58,380 nt of DNA from Psychromonas ossibalaenae ATCC BAA-1528 (GTDB taxonomy: Bacteria; Pseudomonadota; Gammaproteobacteria; Enterobacterales; Psychromonadaceae), in assembly GCF_000381745.1 (NCBI RefSeq), contig NZ_KB906968.1, positions 1 through 58,380 on the forward strand. Direction: 5' to 3'. A program made the position numbers and the translations under genes. Below are positions 26,975 through 36,025 of the stretch, in pieces. The notes under the pieces are model-generated. The model was not told the DNA's origin, did no database searches, and was given only the letters and a program-made list of their open reading frames with translations. Every line of letters starts with the position of its first letter. The first letter of the stretch is position 1.

Positions 26975-27847
26975 ATGAATATTTTAAAAGCAAAATCAGC
27001 ATTTCTCAGACTGCCCCTGCTTATTTTAATAAGCATCATCAGCTTTAACAGTTTTGCAGTAAATGTCACTACACCAGCACTTCGTAAAGGCTCAGAGCTG
27101 GATAAATATTCCAGTCGTCTGATAGAGTTTTTAATTGATAAAGCCGGCGATAAAGCGGTTATGACACCTTACCGCAGCATAGTGAACTCACAGTCGCGCA
27201 AAGTATCAATGCTTCAGGAAGGAACTCTAAGTGTTGACTGGCTTGGCGCAAGTAAAACAATGGAAGAAAAACTCATTCCTGTACGTTTTCCTGTATTCCG
27301 CGGCCTGCTTGGACATCGTATTTTTATCACTAATACCAATACCGGCAAAAAACTGCATAATGTCACCACCAAAGAGCAGCTTGATACCTTTTTAATGATT
27401 CAGGGGGAAGGCTGGGCCGACGTAGATGTATTACGTTCAAGCGGCTTTAAAGTGAAAGAGCTGCCCAGCTTTGAAAATATTTTTAAAGTTGTCAGTGCCG
27501 GCCGGGCCGATCTGTTTCCCCGCGCTGTCATTGAGCCCTTCAGCGAAGTTGCAGAACGTTCTCAACTTCCTAATTTAATAGTAGATGACCAGTTAATGGT
27601 GGTATACAAGTTCCCGATGTTTTTTTTCGTTTCCCCTAAACAGCCTGAACTTGCAGAGTTATTAAAGAAAGGGTTTGATAAATCCTATAACGACGGCTCT
27701 TTTCTCGAGTTCTTTGAAAATGATCCTTTAGTGAAAAAAACCTTTGCCGAAGCCAAACTGAAACAGCGCCGTATTTTTGTTATTGATAATCCTCATTTAA
27801 GTGAAGAAACACGAAACATTGATGATAAATACTGGATGAAGTTATAA
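26975..27847 (+). CDS. Orphan periplasmic solute-binding-like protein
   Basis: A 290-residue secreted protein with a signal peptide ending near SFNSFAVN. It resembles type II binding proteins of the SBP_bac_3 fold: two lobes, a start near VTTPALRKGSELDKY, a middle SVDWLGASKTMEEKLIPVRFP and a later AGRADLFPRAVIEPF. No permease or ATPase lies nearby, so a sensory role is as likely as transport. A second member of the family is encoded at 47226-48047, with the shared order of a WLGA/WMVE block, (I)PV/IP, a lobe-switch block and a FPRAV/FPRGI block. The ligand is unknown. Confidence 0.7.
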   Translation: MNILKAKSAFLRLPLLILISIISFNSFAVNVTTPALRKGSELDKYSSRLIEFLIDKAGDKAVMTPYRSIVNSQSRKVSMLQEGTLSVDWLGASKTMEEKLIPVRFPVFRGLLGHRIFITNTNTGKKLHNVTTKEQLDTFLMIQGEGWADVDVLRSSGFKVKELPSFENIFKVVSAGRADLFPRAVIEPFSEVAERSQLPNLIVDDQLMVVYKFPMFFFVSPKQPELAELLKKGFDKSYNDGSFLEFFENDPLVKKTFAEAKLKQRRIFVIDNPHLSEETRNIDDKYWMKL

Positions 27848-28315
27848 GCTTATTCTCCTTCAGGCTGCGGCTATTAATAAACAGTACGGCAGCCTGCATT
27901 AATAAAGCTATTAACCGTCGTCGGCACAATTGGATGCTCTTAGTTGCAGGCGGTATTGTGGTACACAGTAACTCGACTGTTCATCATCAGGTTAAGAGTA
28001 TTATCAGCAGCCTGCCGACGCTCTCTTATATTTCTGCCGGTTATGTCATGTTTGCAAACGCTTGACCTGCGGATCCGCTCTGGTTTTTATCAGTCCGGTC
28101 TGGAAGCTCATTAAAAAATGCCTGTAGAGCAGGCCTGCTTTTCCCATTATACAGCAGCCGGAAGATAAAATGTTAATACTTATCCGGGCGATTAATTCCT
28201 CTTATCTGCCCCACTGTCAGAGTGCAGATTCATCAATTAAATAATTGATAACGAACTATACTTAATCATCTACAATGAAAGGAAGCGCTATCAATCACCC
28301 CAAGGAGATTCAGCA
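27848..28315. other. Intergenic; possible remnant of a membrane protein gene
   Basis: No intact gene is seen. On the plus strand around 27900-28063 a frame reads WMLLVAGGIVVHSN...LPTLSYISAGYVMFANA and stops. Continuing past the stop gives PADPLWFLS. It looks like part of a membrane protein gene, but I cannot name the family. The final 20 nt hold the AAGGAG ribosome site of the next gene. Confidence 0.3.
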
Positions 28316-29308
28316 ATGAAAACAAGCATAAACACTTGGTTATGTCTTCTCTTGCTTGTTTTTTCCGGATACCTGTCCGCCGCCCAGAAAATATTAATCA
28401 TTGAAAGCTATCACAGTGAATACAAATGGGATATGAGTTATATCAAAGGTATTAAATCTGTTTTACTTGATGATTTTGAACTTAGCTATTTTCAAATGGA
28501 TACCAAACGCCAGCCTAAAGCGGTTTACCCGGAAAGGGCTGATAAAGCCTGGCAGTATTTTCAGAAAGTACAGCCGGATTTAGTGATTTTAGGTGATGAT
28601 AATGCCCTGAATTATCTTGGAAGACGTTTCTCAAAAATAAGCACACCGGTTATCTATCTCGGTATCAATAATAACCCGCGTTATTATCATGTTCATAGAA
28701 GTAAAAATATTTCCGGCGTATTAGAGCGTCCTTTAATCAAGCGGGCAATTCCAGCGGTGACACAGATATTAGACAGGGATATCAAAAATATTCTGCTGAT
28801 GTTTGATAACAGCCTGACTTCCCATACCATTTTAGAAGAGATTTTCTCCAGTAATACTCAATTAAAGATCTCCGGCATTAAAGTTGAAATCCGCTTAATC
28901 GGTGAATGGGAAATTTGGCAGAGAAAACTATTAACAGCTGCAGATGAATCCTACGATGCTGTATTTTTCGGTTTATTCCATACACTCAAAGACAAAGACG
29001 GCAGACATGTTCCGGCAGAGCAGGTTCTGCAGTGGTCTGCAGAAAACACTCCGGTACCGCCTTTTGCTTTCTGGGACTTTGCAGTCGGCGAAGATAAAGC
29101 CATCGGTGGTTTAGTGCTATTCGGTTATGAGCAGGGAAAACTGGCGGCAAAGATGGCCAGAGAAGTACTAAGCACCGATATACAGCCTTATCAGCTGGGT
29201 ACTAAAACTGCCGAAAAAGGCAGCTATTTGTTCAGTCGCAGTCAGTTACAAAAATATGGTATTACACTGCCGGAAAAATTATCTGCAAAGGCTGTGTTAG
29301 TAGAATAA
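28316..29308 (+). CDS. ABC-type substrate-binding protein, tandem copy 1
   Basis: The 330-residue protein has a signal peptide ending near YLSAAQK, then a type I periplasmic binding fold: ILIIESYHSEYKWDMSYIKGI, PDLVILGDDNALNYLG, TPVIYLGINNNP, KNILLMFDNSLTSHTILE, YDAVFFGLFHTLKD and PPFAFWDFAVGEDKAIGGLVLFGYEQG. It resembles PF04392 ABC_sub_bind proteins. No permease or ATPase is adjacent, so it may feed a distant transporter or a sensor kinase. It is about two-thirds or more identical to the next gene, from which it is separated by 30 nt. Confidence 0.85.
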   Translation: MKTSINTWLCLLLLVFSGYLSAAQKILIIESYHSEYKWDMSYIKGIKSVLLDDFELSYFQMDTKRQPKAVYPERADKAWQYFQKVQPDLVILGDDNALNYLGRRFSKISTPVIYLGINNNPRYYHVHRSKNISGVLERPLIKRAIPAVTQILDRDIKNILLMFDNSLTSHTILEEIFSSNTQLKISGIKVEIRLIGEWEIWQRKLLTAADESYDAVFFGLFHTLKDKDGRHVPAEQVLQWSAENTPVPPFAFWDFAVGEDKAIGGLVLFGYEQGKLAAKMAREVLSTDIQPYQLGTKTAEKGSYLFSRSQLQKYGITLPEKLSAKAVLVE

Positions 29309-29338
29309 ATAACAACAGACGGCAGAAGAGGGGGTAAA

Positions 29339-30331
29339 ATGAAAATACGATTAAACGCCTGGCTGTTTATTATATTAATCTGCCTGCCTTTACAATTATC
29401 AGCTAAACAAAAAGTGTTAATTATAGAGAGTTACCATAGCGAATACAGTTGGGACAAAAGTTATATCCAGGGCATTAAATCTGTTCTACAGGACAATTTT
29501 GAACTCACCTATTTTCAGATGGATACTAAACGTCTGGCGAAACCTTTATATGACCAAAGGGCGGCCCTTGCCTGGCAGTTTTATCAACAAACACAACCGG
29601 ATTTAGTCATTTTAGGCGATGATAATGCGCTGGATTATCTTGGTACACGTTTTTCAGAAACAACCACTCCGGTTATTTACCTCGGCATCAATAATAATCC
29701 CCGCCATTATAATGTTCATAAAAGTAAAAATATCAGCGGTGTATTAGAGCGCCCTTTTATCAAACGCTCAATCCCGGCTATGGCACAGTTACTGCCTAAA
29801 AAAGTAAATAAAATATTACTTATGTTTGATAACAGCCGCACTTCCTACGTCATTCTAGAAGAGGTATTTTCCAGTAATACTCAGATAGTGCTCTCAGGCA
29901 TAAAAATTGAAATAAGATTAATTGGTGACTGGGATACCTGGAAAGACAAACTGTTAACCGCCAAAGATAAGGGATACGATGCCGTATTTTTAGGTTTATT
30001 CCACACACTGAAAGATAAAAATGACAATCATGTTTCGGCAGAGCAGATTCTCAAATGGTCAGCGGTAAACACCCCAGTACCGCCTTTTGCTTTCTGGGAC
30101 TTTGCAGTTGGAGCAGATAAAGCCATCGGCGGCTTAGTATTGTTTGGTTATGAACAGGGAAAACTGGCGGCGAAAATGGCCAGAGAAGTACTGACAAGCG
30201 ACCTGCAGCCCTATCAATTAGGTACTAAAACGGCTGAAAAAGGCCGCTACCTTTTCAGCCGTAAACAACTGCACAAATACGGTATAACACTGCCTGAAAA
30301 ATTTATAAACAAAGCTGTCTTGATTGACTAG
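29339..30331 (+). CDS. ABC-type substrate-binding protein, tandem copy 2
   Basis: The same length (330 aa) as the upstream copy, with the same motif order: LIIESYHSEYSWDKSYIQGI, LVILGDDNALDYLG, NNPRHYNVHKSKNISGVLERP and PPFAFWDFAVGADKAIGG. The signal peptide ends near LQLSAKQK. The ribosome site AGAGGGGG lies before the ATG. The two genes probably form one operon. The divergence suggests a duplication with changed ligand preference, not a recent copy. Confidence 0.85.
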   Translation: MKIRLNAWLFIILICLPLQLSAKQKVLIIESYHSEYSWDKSYIQGIKSVLQDNFELTYFQMDTKRLAKPLYDQRAALAWQFYQQTQPDLVILGDDNALDYLGTRFSETTTPVIYLGINNNPRHYNVHKSKNISGVLERPFIKRSIPAMAQLLPKKVNKILLMFDNSRTSYVILEEVFSSNTQIVLSGIKIEIRLIGDWDTWKDKLLTAKDKGYDAVFLGLFHTLKDKNDNHVSAEQILKWSAVNTPVPPFAFWDFAVGADKAIGGLVLFGYEQGKLAAKMAREVLTSDLQPYQLGTKTAEKGRYLFSRKQLHKYGITLPEKFINKAVLID

Positions 30332-30356
30332 AAGGGAGCAGATGTCCCCTTCTAGT
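30327..30356. terminator. Bidirectional hairpin between convergent genes
   Basis: ACTAGAAGGG pairs with CCCTTCTAGT around a 10-nt loop. The left arm includes the TAG stop of the second binding protein. There is no clear T run on either side. Confidence 0.55.
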
Positions 30357-30362
30357 GACTAT

Positions 30363-31439
30363 TTAAAAATCCAGAGACGAGCCGTTTTGTAAAAAGTTAT
30401 CCAGGTGTGCTAGATAAGGAGATACATCACCGATATTATTCTCCACCCATTCAGGGTTAAAATAGCTGTCCAGGTAACGATCACCTTTGTCACACAGCAG
30501 TGTCACAATCGAACCCGTCTGACCTTTTGACTGCATCTCCTGAGCAAGCTTTAATACACCATACATATTGGTACCGGTACTTGCCCCGACTTTACGCCCT
30601 AATACTTTTTCTAACCATAAGGTTACTGCAACAGACGCAGCATCCGGCACGCGGATCATTTCATCCACCACTGAAGCGATAAATGAAGGTTCAACACGAG
30701 GACGGCCAATGCCCTCTATTTTACTGCCCAGACAGCTGGTTAAACTGCTGTCTGCACTTTTAAAGTAATCTAAAAATACCGAGTTTTCAGGATCAACGAC
30801 AGTAAGGCTGGTATCTAACTGGTGATAACGCAAATAGCGGCCGATCGTTGCACTGGTGCCGCCAGTGCCTGCACTCATCACAATGTGCTTAGGAATCGGG
30901 TGCGGCTCAAGCTGCATCTGCTGAAAAATAGAATCAGCAATATTATTATTGCCGCGCCAGTCTGTTGCGCGCTCAGCATGAGTAAACTGATCCATATAAT
31001 AACCATTAAGTTCTTTGGCTAACTTTTCTGATTCCGCATAAATCATTTCCGTAGAGTCAACTAAAAAACATTCACCGCCGTACATTTTAATCTGTTCGAT
31101 TTTCTCCTGGCTGGTGCTTTTAGCCATTACAGCGATAAACTTAAGCCCTAACAGGCGGGCAAAATAAGCTTCAGAAATGGCAGTACTGCCCGATGATGAT
31201 TCAATTATCGTCGTACCCTGTTGAATTTTACCGTTACATAAAGCATACAAAAACAGAGAGCGTGCTAAACGGTGTTTTAAACTTCCCGTCGGATGCGTAC
31301 TTTCATCTTTTAGATAAATATCAATACCGGCAAGCTGCGGTAAATTCACTTTGATAAGATGTGTATCTGCACTGCGCTGAAAGTCAGCCTGAATTTTTGC
31401 AATTGCATTCGCTACCCAAGTACGTTGTTCATTCATCAT
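30363..31439 (-). CDS. PLP-dependent CysK-like enzyme, probable cysteine desulfhydrase
   Basis: A 358-residue fold-type II PLP enzyme. The Schiff-base lysine is Lys55 in [10 protein letters not shown]; the substrate loop [10 protein letters not shown] and the phosphate-binding GTGGTSAT are present. It diverges from decR (start codons about 170 nt apart), whose E. coli homologue controls cysteine detoxification. I infer it degrades cysteine to pyruvate, sulfide and ammonia. Cysteine synthase or another beta-replacement activity is the alternative. It is longer than CysK, with a C-terminal extension of about 30 residues. Confidence 0.8.
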   Translation of the reverse strand: MMNEQRTWVANAIAKIQADFQRSADTHLIKVNLPQLAGIDIYLKDESTHPTGSLKHRLARSLFLYALCNGKIQQGTTIIESSSGSTAISEAYFARLLGLKFIAVMAKSTSQEKIEQIKMYGGECFLVDSTEMIYAESEKLAKELNGYYMDQFTHAERATDWRGNNNIADSIFQQMQLEPHPIPKHIVMSAGTGGTSATIGRYLRYHQLDTSLTVVDPENSVFLDYFKSADSSLTSCLGSKIEGIGRPRVEPSFIASVVDEMIRVPDAASVAVTLWLEKVLGRKVGASTGTNMYGVLKLAQEMQSKGQTGSIVTLLCDKGDRYLDSYFNPEWVENNIGDVSPYLAHLDNFLQNGSSLDF

Positions 31440-31607
31440 CGACCCTGCCTTTTATTTATCGCGTTGATTTGATGAATCAATCTTAAGTAAATGGAAGAAG
31501 AAATAGTTCCTTAAATAATTATTAAATCACACAATAAAGGAAAATTATTCTACAATTATGAAATGTATAGAAAATACTTCCCCATGCTCCTCAATAGAGA
31601 GATATTA

Positions 31608-32069
31608 ATGCCGATTGATAATACCGATAAACAAATTTTAAGTCTGCTCCAGCAGGATGCCTCATTATCTTTACAACAGATTGCAGAGCAGTTAAACCTG
31701 ACCACCACCCCCTGCTGGAACCGCATTAAACGCCTTGAAAACGAGGGGGTTATCAGCAGACGCGTCGCTTTGTTAAACCCGCAGAAAATAGGCTTAGAGC
31801 TGATTGCCTTTGTGCAGATTAAAACCCAGCAGCATTCTGAAACCTGGTTAGAAGAATTTGTGCTGCAGGTAAAAGGTTTTGCTCAGGTCATGGAGTTTTA
31901 CCGAATGGCCGGCGAATACGACTATCTGCTCAAAGTATTAGTCTCTGATATGCGCAGCTACGACCGATTTTATAAGAAACTGGTTAATAACGTCAGCGGT
32001 CTGACCGATGTAAATTCCAGTTTCGCCATGGAGCAGCTCAAATACACCACAGAACTGCCGCTAAGCTGA
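31608..32069 (+). CDS. decR: DecR-like Lrp/AsnC-family regulator
   Basis: A 153-residue protein very close to E. coli DecR (YbaO): [38 protein letters not shown] at the N-terminal HTH, then [14 protein letters not shown] and [13 protein letters not shown] in the ligand-binding RAM domain. DecR activates a cysteine-degradation operon in response to cysteine. I used the ATG at 31608 (MPIDNTD) because it matches the family start and has GAGAGA upstream; the open frame runs back to 31563. The divergent PLP enzyme is the likely target. Confidence 0.92.
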   Translation: MPIDNTDKQILSLLQQDASLSLQQIAEQLNLTTTPCWNRIKRLENEGVISRRVALLNPQKIGLELIAFVQIKTQQHSETWLEEFVLQVKGFAQVMEFYRMAGEYDYLLKVLVSDMRSYDRFYKKLVNNVSGLTDVNSSFAMEQLKYTTELPLS

Positions 32070-32171
32070 CGCTTATTTCAACTACAATAGATGAATAATA
32101 ATTAAATTGAATTACAATTAGATTGTAAAATTATTACACTCTTGATCATTGATACTTAAAAGGAAAAATCG

Positions 32172-34097
32172 ATGAAACTGTTTATTAAATTATTTGCAGG
32201 GCTAATTACCCTGCTTGTTTTGGCCGTAGTTATTTTGCTGACGGTAGTCGATCCGAATGATTATAAAGAAGAGATCCAAACACAGGTTAAAAATACCATT
32301 AACCGCGATTTACTGATTAACGGTGATATCGGCTGGACTTTTTATCCGCAGCTGGGCTTCAGCAGCGGTGAAATTGAACTGAATAACCTAGATGGCTTTA
32401 ACCGTAAACACCTGGTTAAAATTGACCAGGCTTCACTTGGTTTAGATATTATGCCCCTGTTTAAAGGCCAGATACAGATAAGTGAACTAACACTTAACGG
32501 TTTTGTTTTAAATCTGATCACAGATAAAAACGGACGTTCGAACCTTGATAATATGAGCACAGCAAGTGCCGCTTCAACCACAACTGATGCATCTCAAGAA
32601 AGTACTGAATCCAGCTCTGAAGGGAAATCAGGCACATTTACAGCAGATAAAGTGCAGCTGGCGGGCATCAATATCAATAATGCAGTTATTGAAATTCAAG
32701 ACCTAACAGTTTCCTCAAGCACTAAACTCAATATCAGTCATATTCGTCTTGGTGAATTTGCTTTAGGTAAAGAAGCCGATTTATCAGTATTAACTGATGT
32801 AATGGTGGCTGAAATGGACGGCCATATTGATTTACAGTCCAAGCTGCTTGTTGCTGCAGATTTTTCATCAATCCAGCTTAATAAACTTTTATTAAAAACA
32901 GACTTTAGCGGTAAAACCTTACCTAACGGTAAGGTCAGCAGCGTGCTCAGCAGTGACATTACTTATAACCTCAACAGCGCAGCCGCAGATATTAAAAACC
33001 TGCAGTTAAACGTAGACAAAATTCAGCTCAAAGGATCAGCCTCAGTACAAACTGGGACCGTAACCAAAGTTCGTTACGCTTTAGAAGGCAATGAATGGGA
33101 CCTTAACCCTTATTTAAACCAGCCAGGCTCTAGTGACAGTACAGCAGACAGCACGGGGACATCAGACAAAACACCTGACTCGCAAAGCGAAACTCCAGCT
33201 GCAGAGCAGGAGCCTGATTTAAGCTTTTTAAAAACCTTAGATGTCCAGGGAACCTTAAAAATTGCCGGAGTGAAAGCTGACAAATTAGTGATTGGCGAAA
33301 TCAATAAAACACTGATGATTAAAAATGGTAAAGCTGAACTTAAACCGTTAACCGCTCAGTTATACAAAGGTTTATTAAAGGTTAATGCCATGGTGGACGA
33401 AGCGCAGGGTAAAAACAGATATAAAGTTTCCAGTCATCTTAACAACGTGGATCTGCGTCCTTTATTAACGGATGCCGCAGAGGTCGATATATTAAGCGGT
33501 ACCACAGCATTTAATTTTTCCGGTAAGGGTCAGGGGTTAACTGCAGCGAAAATCAAGTCCGGAATAGTAGGAAGTGGTGATTTCGAGCTGCTTGACGGTG
33601 AGCTATACGGCGTTAATATTCCGCAGGAGATCCGCTCACTGAAGGCCAAACTTTCAGGTAAGGCGGCTCCCACAGAAAAAAATATCAAAAAGACAGATTT
33701 TGCGTCCTTAACCGGCAAATTCAGCATTAAAAAAGGCCTGGTTAATAATCAAAAGTTTTTAATGTTATCACCGGTAATGCGCCTTGATGGTTTAGGTCTG
33801 GTTGATATTTTAAAAGAAACCTTAGACTACAAATTAAGCATCGCACCGCTGTCAAAAAGTGGTGCTGATACTGAACAGTTTGACCTTAGCGGCTTAACCA
33901 TACCATTGCTGATTACCGGTACCTTCACTGAGCCTAAGTTTGCTTTAGATATGGACGGCGCGATGCAGGAGCAGCTTAAAGCAAAGGCCGAAAAAGAGCT
34001 GGAGAAACTTAAAGGCAAATCAACGGAAGAGCTTAAAGAAGAAGGCAAGAAACTGGAAGATAAAGTGAAATCAAAATTTAAAAATATATTTGGGTAG
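32172..34097 (+). CDS. AsmA-like protein
   Basis: A 641-residue envelope protein. It has an N-terminal membrane anchor (about 5-24), then the conserved AsmA start VDPNDYKEEIQTQVKNTINRDLLINGDIGW and LGFSSGEIELNN. A Ser/Thr-rich linker is near 135-155 and a second one near 320-345. The C terminus is coiled-coil, ending in KLKGKSTEELKEEGKKLEDK. AsmA proteins are bridge-like lipid-transfer or outer-membrane assembly proteins, mostly periplasmic. It is transcribed alone. Confidence 0.88.
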   Translation: MKLFIKLFAGLITLLVLAVVILLTVVDPNDYKEEIQTQVKNTINRDLLINGDIGWTFYPQLGFSSGEIELNNLDGFNRKHLVKIDQASLGLDIMPLFKGQIQISELTLNGFVLNLITDKNGRSNLDNMSTASAASTTTDASQESTESSSEGKSGTFTADKVQLAGININNAVIEIQDLTVSSSTKLNISHIRLGEFALGKEADLSVLTDVMVAEMDGHIDLQSKLLVAADFSSIQLNKLLLKTDFSGKTLPNGKVSSVLSSDITYNLNSAAADIKNLQLNVDKIQLKGSASVQTGTVTKVRYALEGNEWDLNPYLNQPGSSDSTADSTGTSDKTPDSQSETPAAEQEPDLSFLKTLDVQGTLKIAGVKADKLVIGEINKTLMIKNGKAELKPLTAQLYKGLLKVNAMVDEAQGKNRYKVSSHLNNVDLRPLLTDAAEVDILSGTTAFNFSGKGQGLTAAKIKSGIVGSGDFELLDGELYGVNIPQEIRSLKAKLSGKAAPTEKNIKKTDFASLTGKFSIKKGLVNNQKFLMLSPVMRLDGLGLVDILKETLDYKLSIAPLSKSGADTEQFDLSGLTIPLLITGTFTEPKFALDMDGAMQEQLKAKAEKELEKLKGKSTEELKEEGKKLEDKVKSKFKNIFG

Positions 34098-34161
34098 TAC
34101 ATTCAAACTGGAGACCGCAGTTTTGAAAGCAGATCTGCTATCTCCACTAATTCACTGAATT

Positions 34162-34196
34162 GCTCGCTTCGGGAAGAAGCGAGCGTGGAATTTTTA
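34162..34196 (+). terminator. Terminator after the AsmA-like gene
   Basis: GCTCGCTTC pairs perfectly with GAAGCGAGC around GGGAA; after 6 nt comes TTTTTATTA. It lies about 65 nt past the stop codon. Confidence 0.6.
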
Positions 34197-34290
34197 TTAG
34201 CTGAAGCGTTTGGGGTACATACCGACTTAGGTTATTTACTCCAAAATGCGCATAACGGGGGATGGTAAATAGAATTATGCAGGGGGATAA

Positions 34291-34989
34291 TTAACCAAAA
34301 TCAGACGCAAAACGAGTTATTTTTTCAATGTTAGCAATTGAAAATTGTTTATTGCTATAAAGGAAATAACCTTCATCACAGCATTCTTTTAAGACCCTAT
34401 TAAAACTTCTTTTTGGCGCGCCAACCTCTTGTATTAGTTTACTTTTTTGCAGCAATGCTAAATCACCATTTTTATAGTGTTTAAAGAGGCTTATCAACAA
34501 GCGTTGTTTAATTGTTAGAGCAGCTAGATTATCGGTGCGTACGCATTTTTTTATGTAGCAATTGACGATTACCTCAAAAAGGTATTTAGAAAAATCGCGG
34601 TCAATTTTCATCCACTCGAAAACATGTTCTCTCTGCAGTTTTACTACAACGCAATCTGTTTTTGCGATAACTGTATTTGTCTTAAAAGCTTCGTCAAATA
34701 CTTCTAACTCACCAAACACGTCGTTAGCATTTAATTCATTGATAAATATCTCATTTCCATCATGAGTAAGTTGGACGACTTCAACCTTACCTTTTGTCAG
34801 AAAAAACAAATAATCATTGTGTTCATTAGACCGAATTATATGGCTCCCTTGGACATATGTTCTTTGAGTCATATAGTGCGATATTTCATTTGGTATAGAG
34901 TTTAAAGGTCTGATCTGATTAGTCACAGAGTTCCCCATAAAAATTAATTTTTTCAAGTGGATAATAAATGATTTTAGCTGATGGGTCAT
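34291..34989 (-). CDS. Crp/Fnr-family regulator, YeiL-like
   Basis: The 232-residue protein has a cyclic-nucleotide-binding-type beta barrel (about 35-140; YLFFLTKGKVEVVQLTHDG, NDVFGELEVFDE) followed by a helical C-terminal part that should hold a winged helix (KSKLIQEVGAPKRSFNRVLKECCDEGYF). Its layout is like E. coli YeiL. It diverges from a uridine phosphorylase gene, so it probably regulates nucleoside use. The first ATG has AGG at suitable spacing, and a perfect GGTCATATGACC palindrome at 34984-34995 overlaps it. The effector ligand is unknown. Confidence 0.75.
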   Translation of the reverse strand: MTHQLKSFIIHLKKLIFMGNSVTNQIRPLNSIPNEISHYMTQRTYVQGSHIIRSNEHNDYLFFLTKGKVEVVQLTHDGNEIFINELNANDVFGELEVFDEAFKTNTVIAKTDCVVVKLQREHVFEWMKIDRDFSKYLFEVIVNCYIKKCVRTDNLAALTIKQRLLISLFKHYKNGDLALLQKSKLIQEVGAPKRSFNRVLKECCDEGYFLYSNKQFSIANIEKITRFASDFG

Positions 34990-34995
34990 ATGACC
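34984..34995. promoter_or_regulatory. Palindrome over the YeiL-like start codon
   Basis: GGTCATATGACC is a perfect 12-bp palindrome that includes the initiation codon and the ribosome site of the Crp/Fnr-type gene. It is a candidate site for autoregulation, or for control of the divergent udp gene 82 nt away. Confidence 0.35.
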
Positions 34996-35076
34996 TATTT
35001 TTTATAACTCAGGCAAATATACTTTATTTCCAATGTCTAAACAAAGACTAATTCAGATAAGTATAGGAGTCCAAGT

Positions 35077-35856
35077 ATGTTTCTAGATAACGAAATAATG
35101 CCCCACGTGAAGTTGAAAAAAGGTGATGTTGGTAAATATGTATTGCTACCAGGAGACCCTTTTAGAACAGATGCGTTAGCTGAACTTTTAGATGATCCGG
35201 TTTTAATCGCTCACAACAGGGAGCACAAAACGTGGACAGGTACTCTATTGGGAGAAAAGGTTTCAGTGACTTCGACTGGAATGGGATGTCCATCTACAGC
35301 TATAGCGGTTGAAGAGTTAATCGCTTGTGGAGCGGATACATTTATTCGAGTAGGGACTGCTGGGCGAGTAAATAGAAAATTAAAAGATGCAGCAATGATA
35401 GGTGGCATTATCACTGGGGCAGTACGTGATGAAGGTACAACAAAACAGTACGTACCTGTTGAATATCCTGCAATAGCAGATAGAAAGGTCGTTGATGCCT
35501 TGATAAAAGCTGCTGAGAACCTAAATCTTAATTTTGGTTCAGGTATTAGCCGTACCGTTGATTCTTTTTATAGCCTTGAATTTCCTGAAATGTCCCCGTT
35601 AGGTGATGAATCAAAAGAGAACAAAGATATTTGGGTTAAAGCCAATGTCTTATTATCTGAAATGGAAGCAGCAGCGATCTTAGTTATATCTTCGCTTAGA
35701 GGTGCAAGAGCTTCTGGAATAATGGCTTTTCCTGACGAAGGAGAGCTAATTGCATCTGGTACAAAAGGTGAAAATTCTGGTATTAGCCACGCCTGTCGTG
35801 CCGCATGCGAGGCCATCAAAATCTTGATTGAGTCAGACAAGAAATTTAAACAATAA
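35077..35856 (+). CDS. udp: Uridine phosphorylase
   Basis: A 259-residue nucleoside phosphorylase of the NP-I family. It has the phosphate-binding start GKYVLLPGDPFRTDALAELL, VTSTGMGCPSTAIAVEEL, FIRVGTAGRVN and the EMEAAA nucleoside-binding segment. It splits uridine with phosphate into uracil and ribose-1-phosphate. AGGAGT precedes the ATG. It lies upstream of transaldolase and transketolase. Some relatives act on other nucleosides, so the substrate range is uncertain. Confidence 0.88.
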   Translation: MFLDNEIMPHVKLKKGDVGKYVLLPGDPFRTDALAELLDDPVLIAHNREHKTWTGTLLGEKVSVTSTGMGCPSTAIAVEELIACGADTFIRVGTAGRVNRKLKDAAMIGGIITGAVRDEGTTKQYVPVEYPAIADRKVVDALIKAAENLNLNFGSGISRTVDSFYSLEFPEMSPLGDESKENKDIWVKANVLLSEMEAAAILVISSLRGARASGIMAFPDEGELIASGTKGENSGISHACRAACEAIKILIESDKKFKQ

Positions 35857-35862
35857 TATATT

Positions 35863-35897
35863 AAAAGGCTTACTTGAGATAGTGAGCCTTCATTATT
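35863..35897 (+). terminator. Terminator after udp
   Basis: AAGGCTTAC pairs with GTGAGCCTT (one G-T pair) around an 8-nt loop, followed by CATTATT. The stem begins 8 nt after the stop codon. Confidence 0.6.
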
Positions 35898-36025
35898 AAG
35901 TGTTTGCGAACGGATGTATAAATTGAGTATTGAAACGAGCAACTCTCTTAGTTTTAGACTTAACCTAAAGAGCTGGATAAATGAGTACTTCAGTGTTTTC
36001 TCCATAAGTTTAAAAGGTTAATAAT

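Noticed and set aside
32738..34102. Minus-strand ORFs under the AsmA-like gene
   Set aside because: Serine/leucine-rich mirror translations of lysine-rich coding sequence, without ribosome sites.
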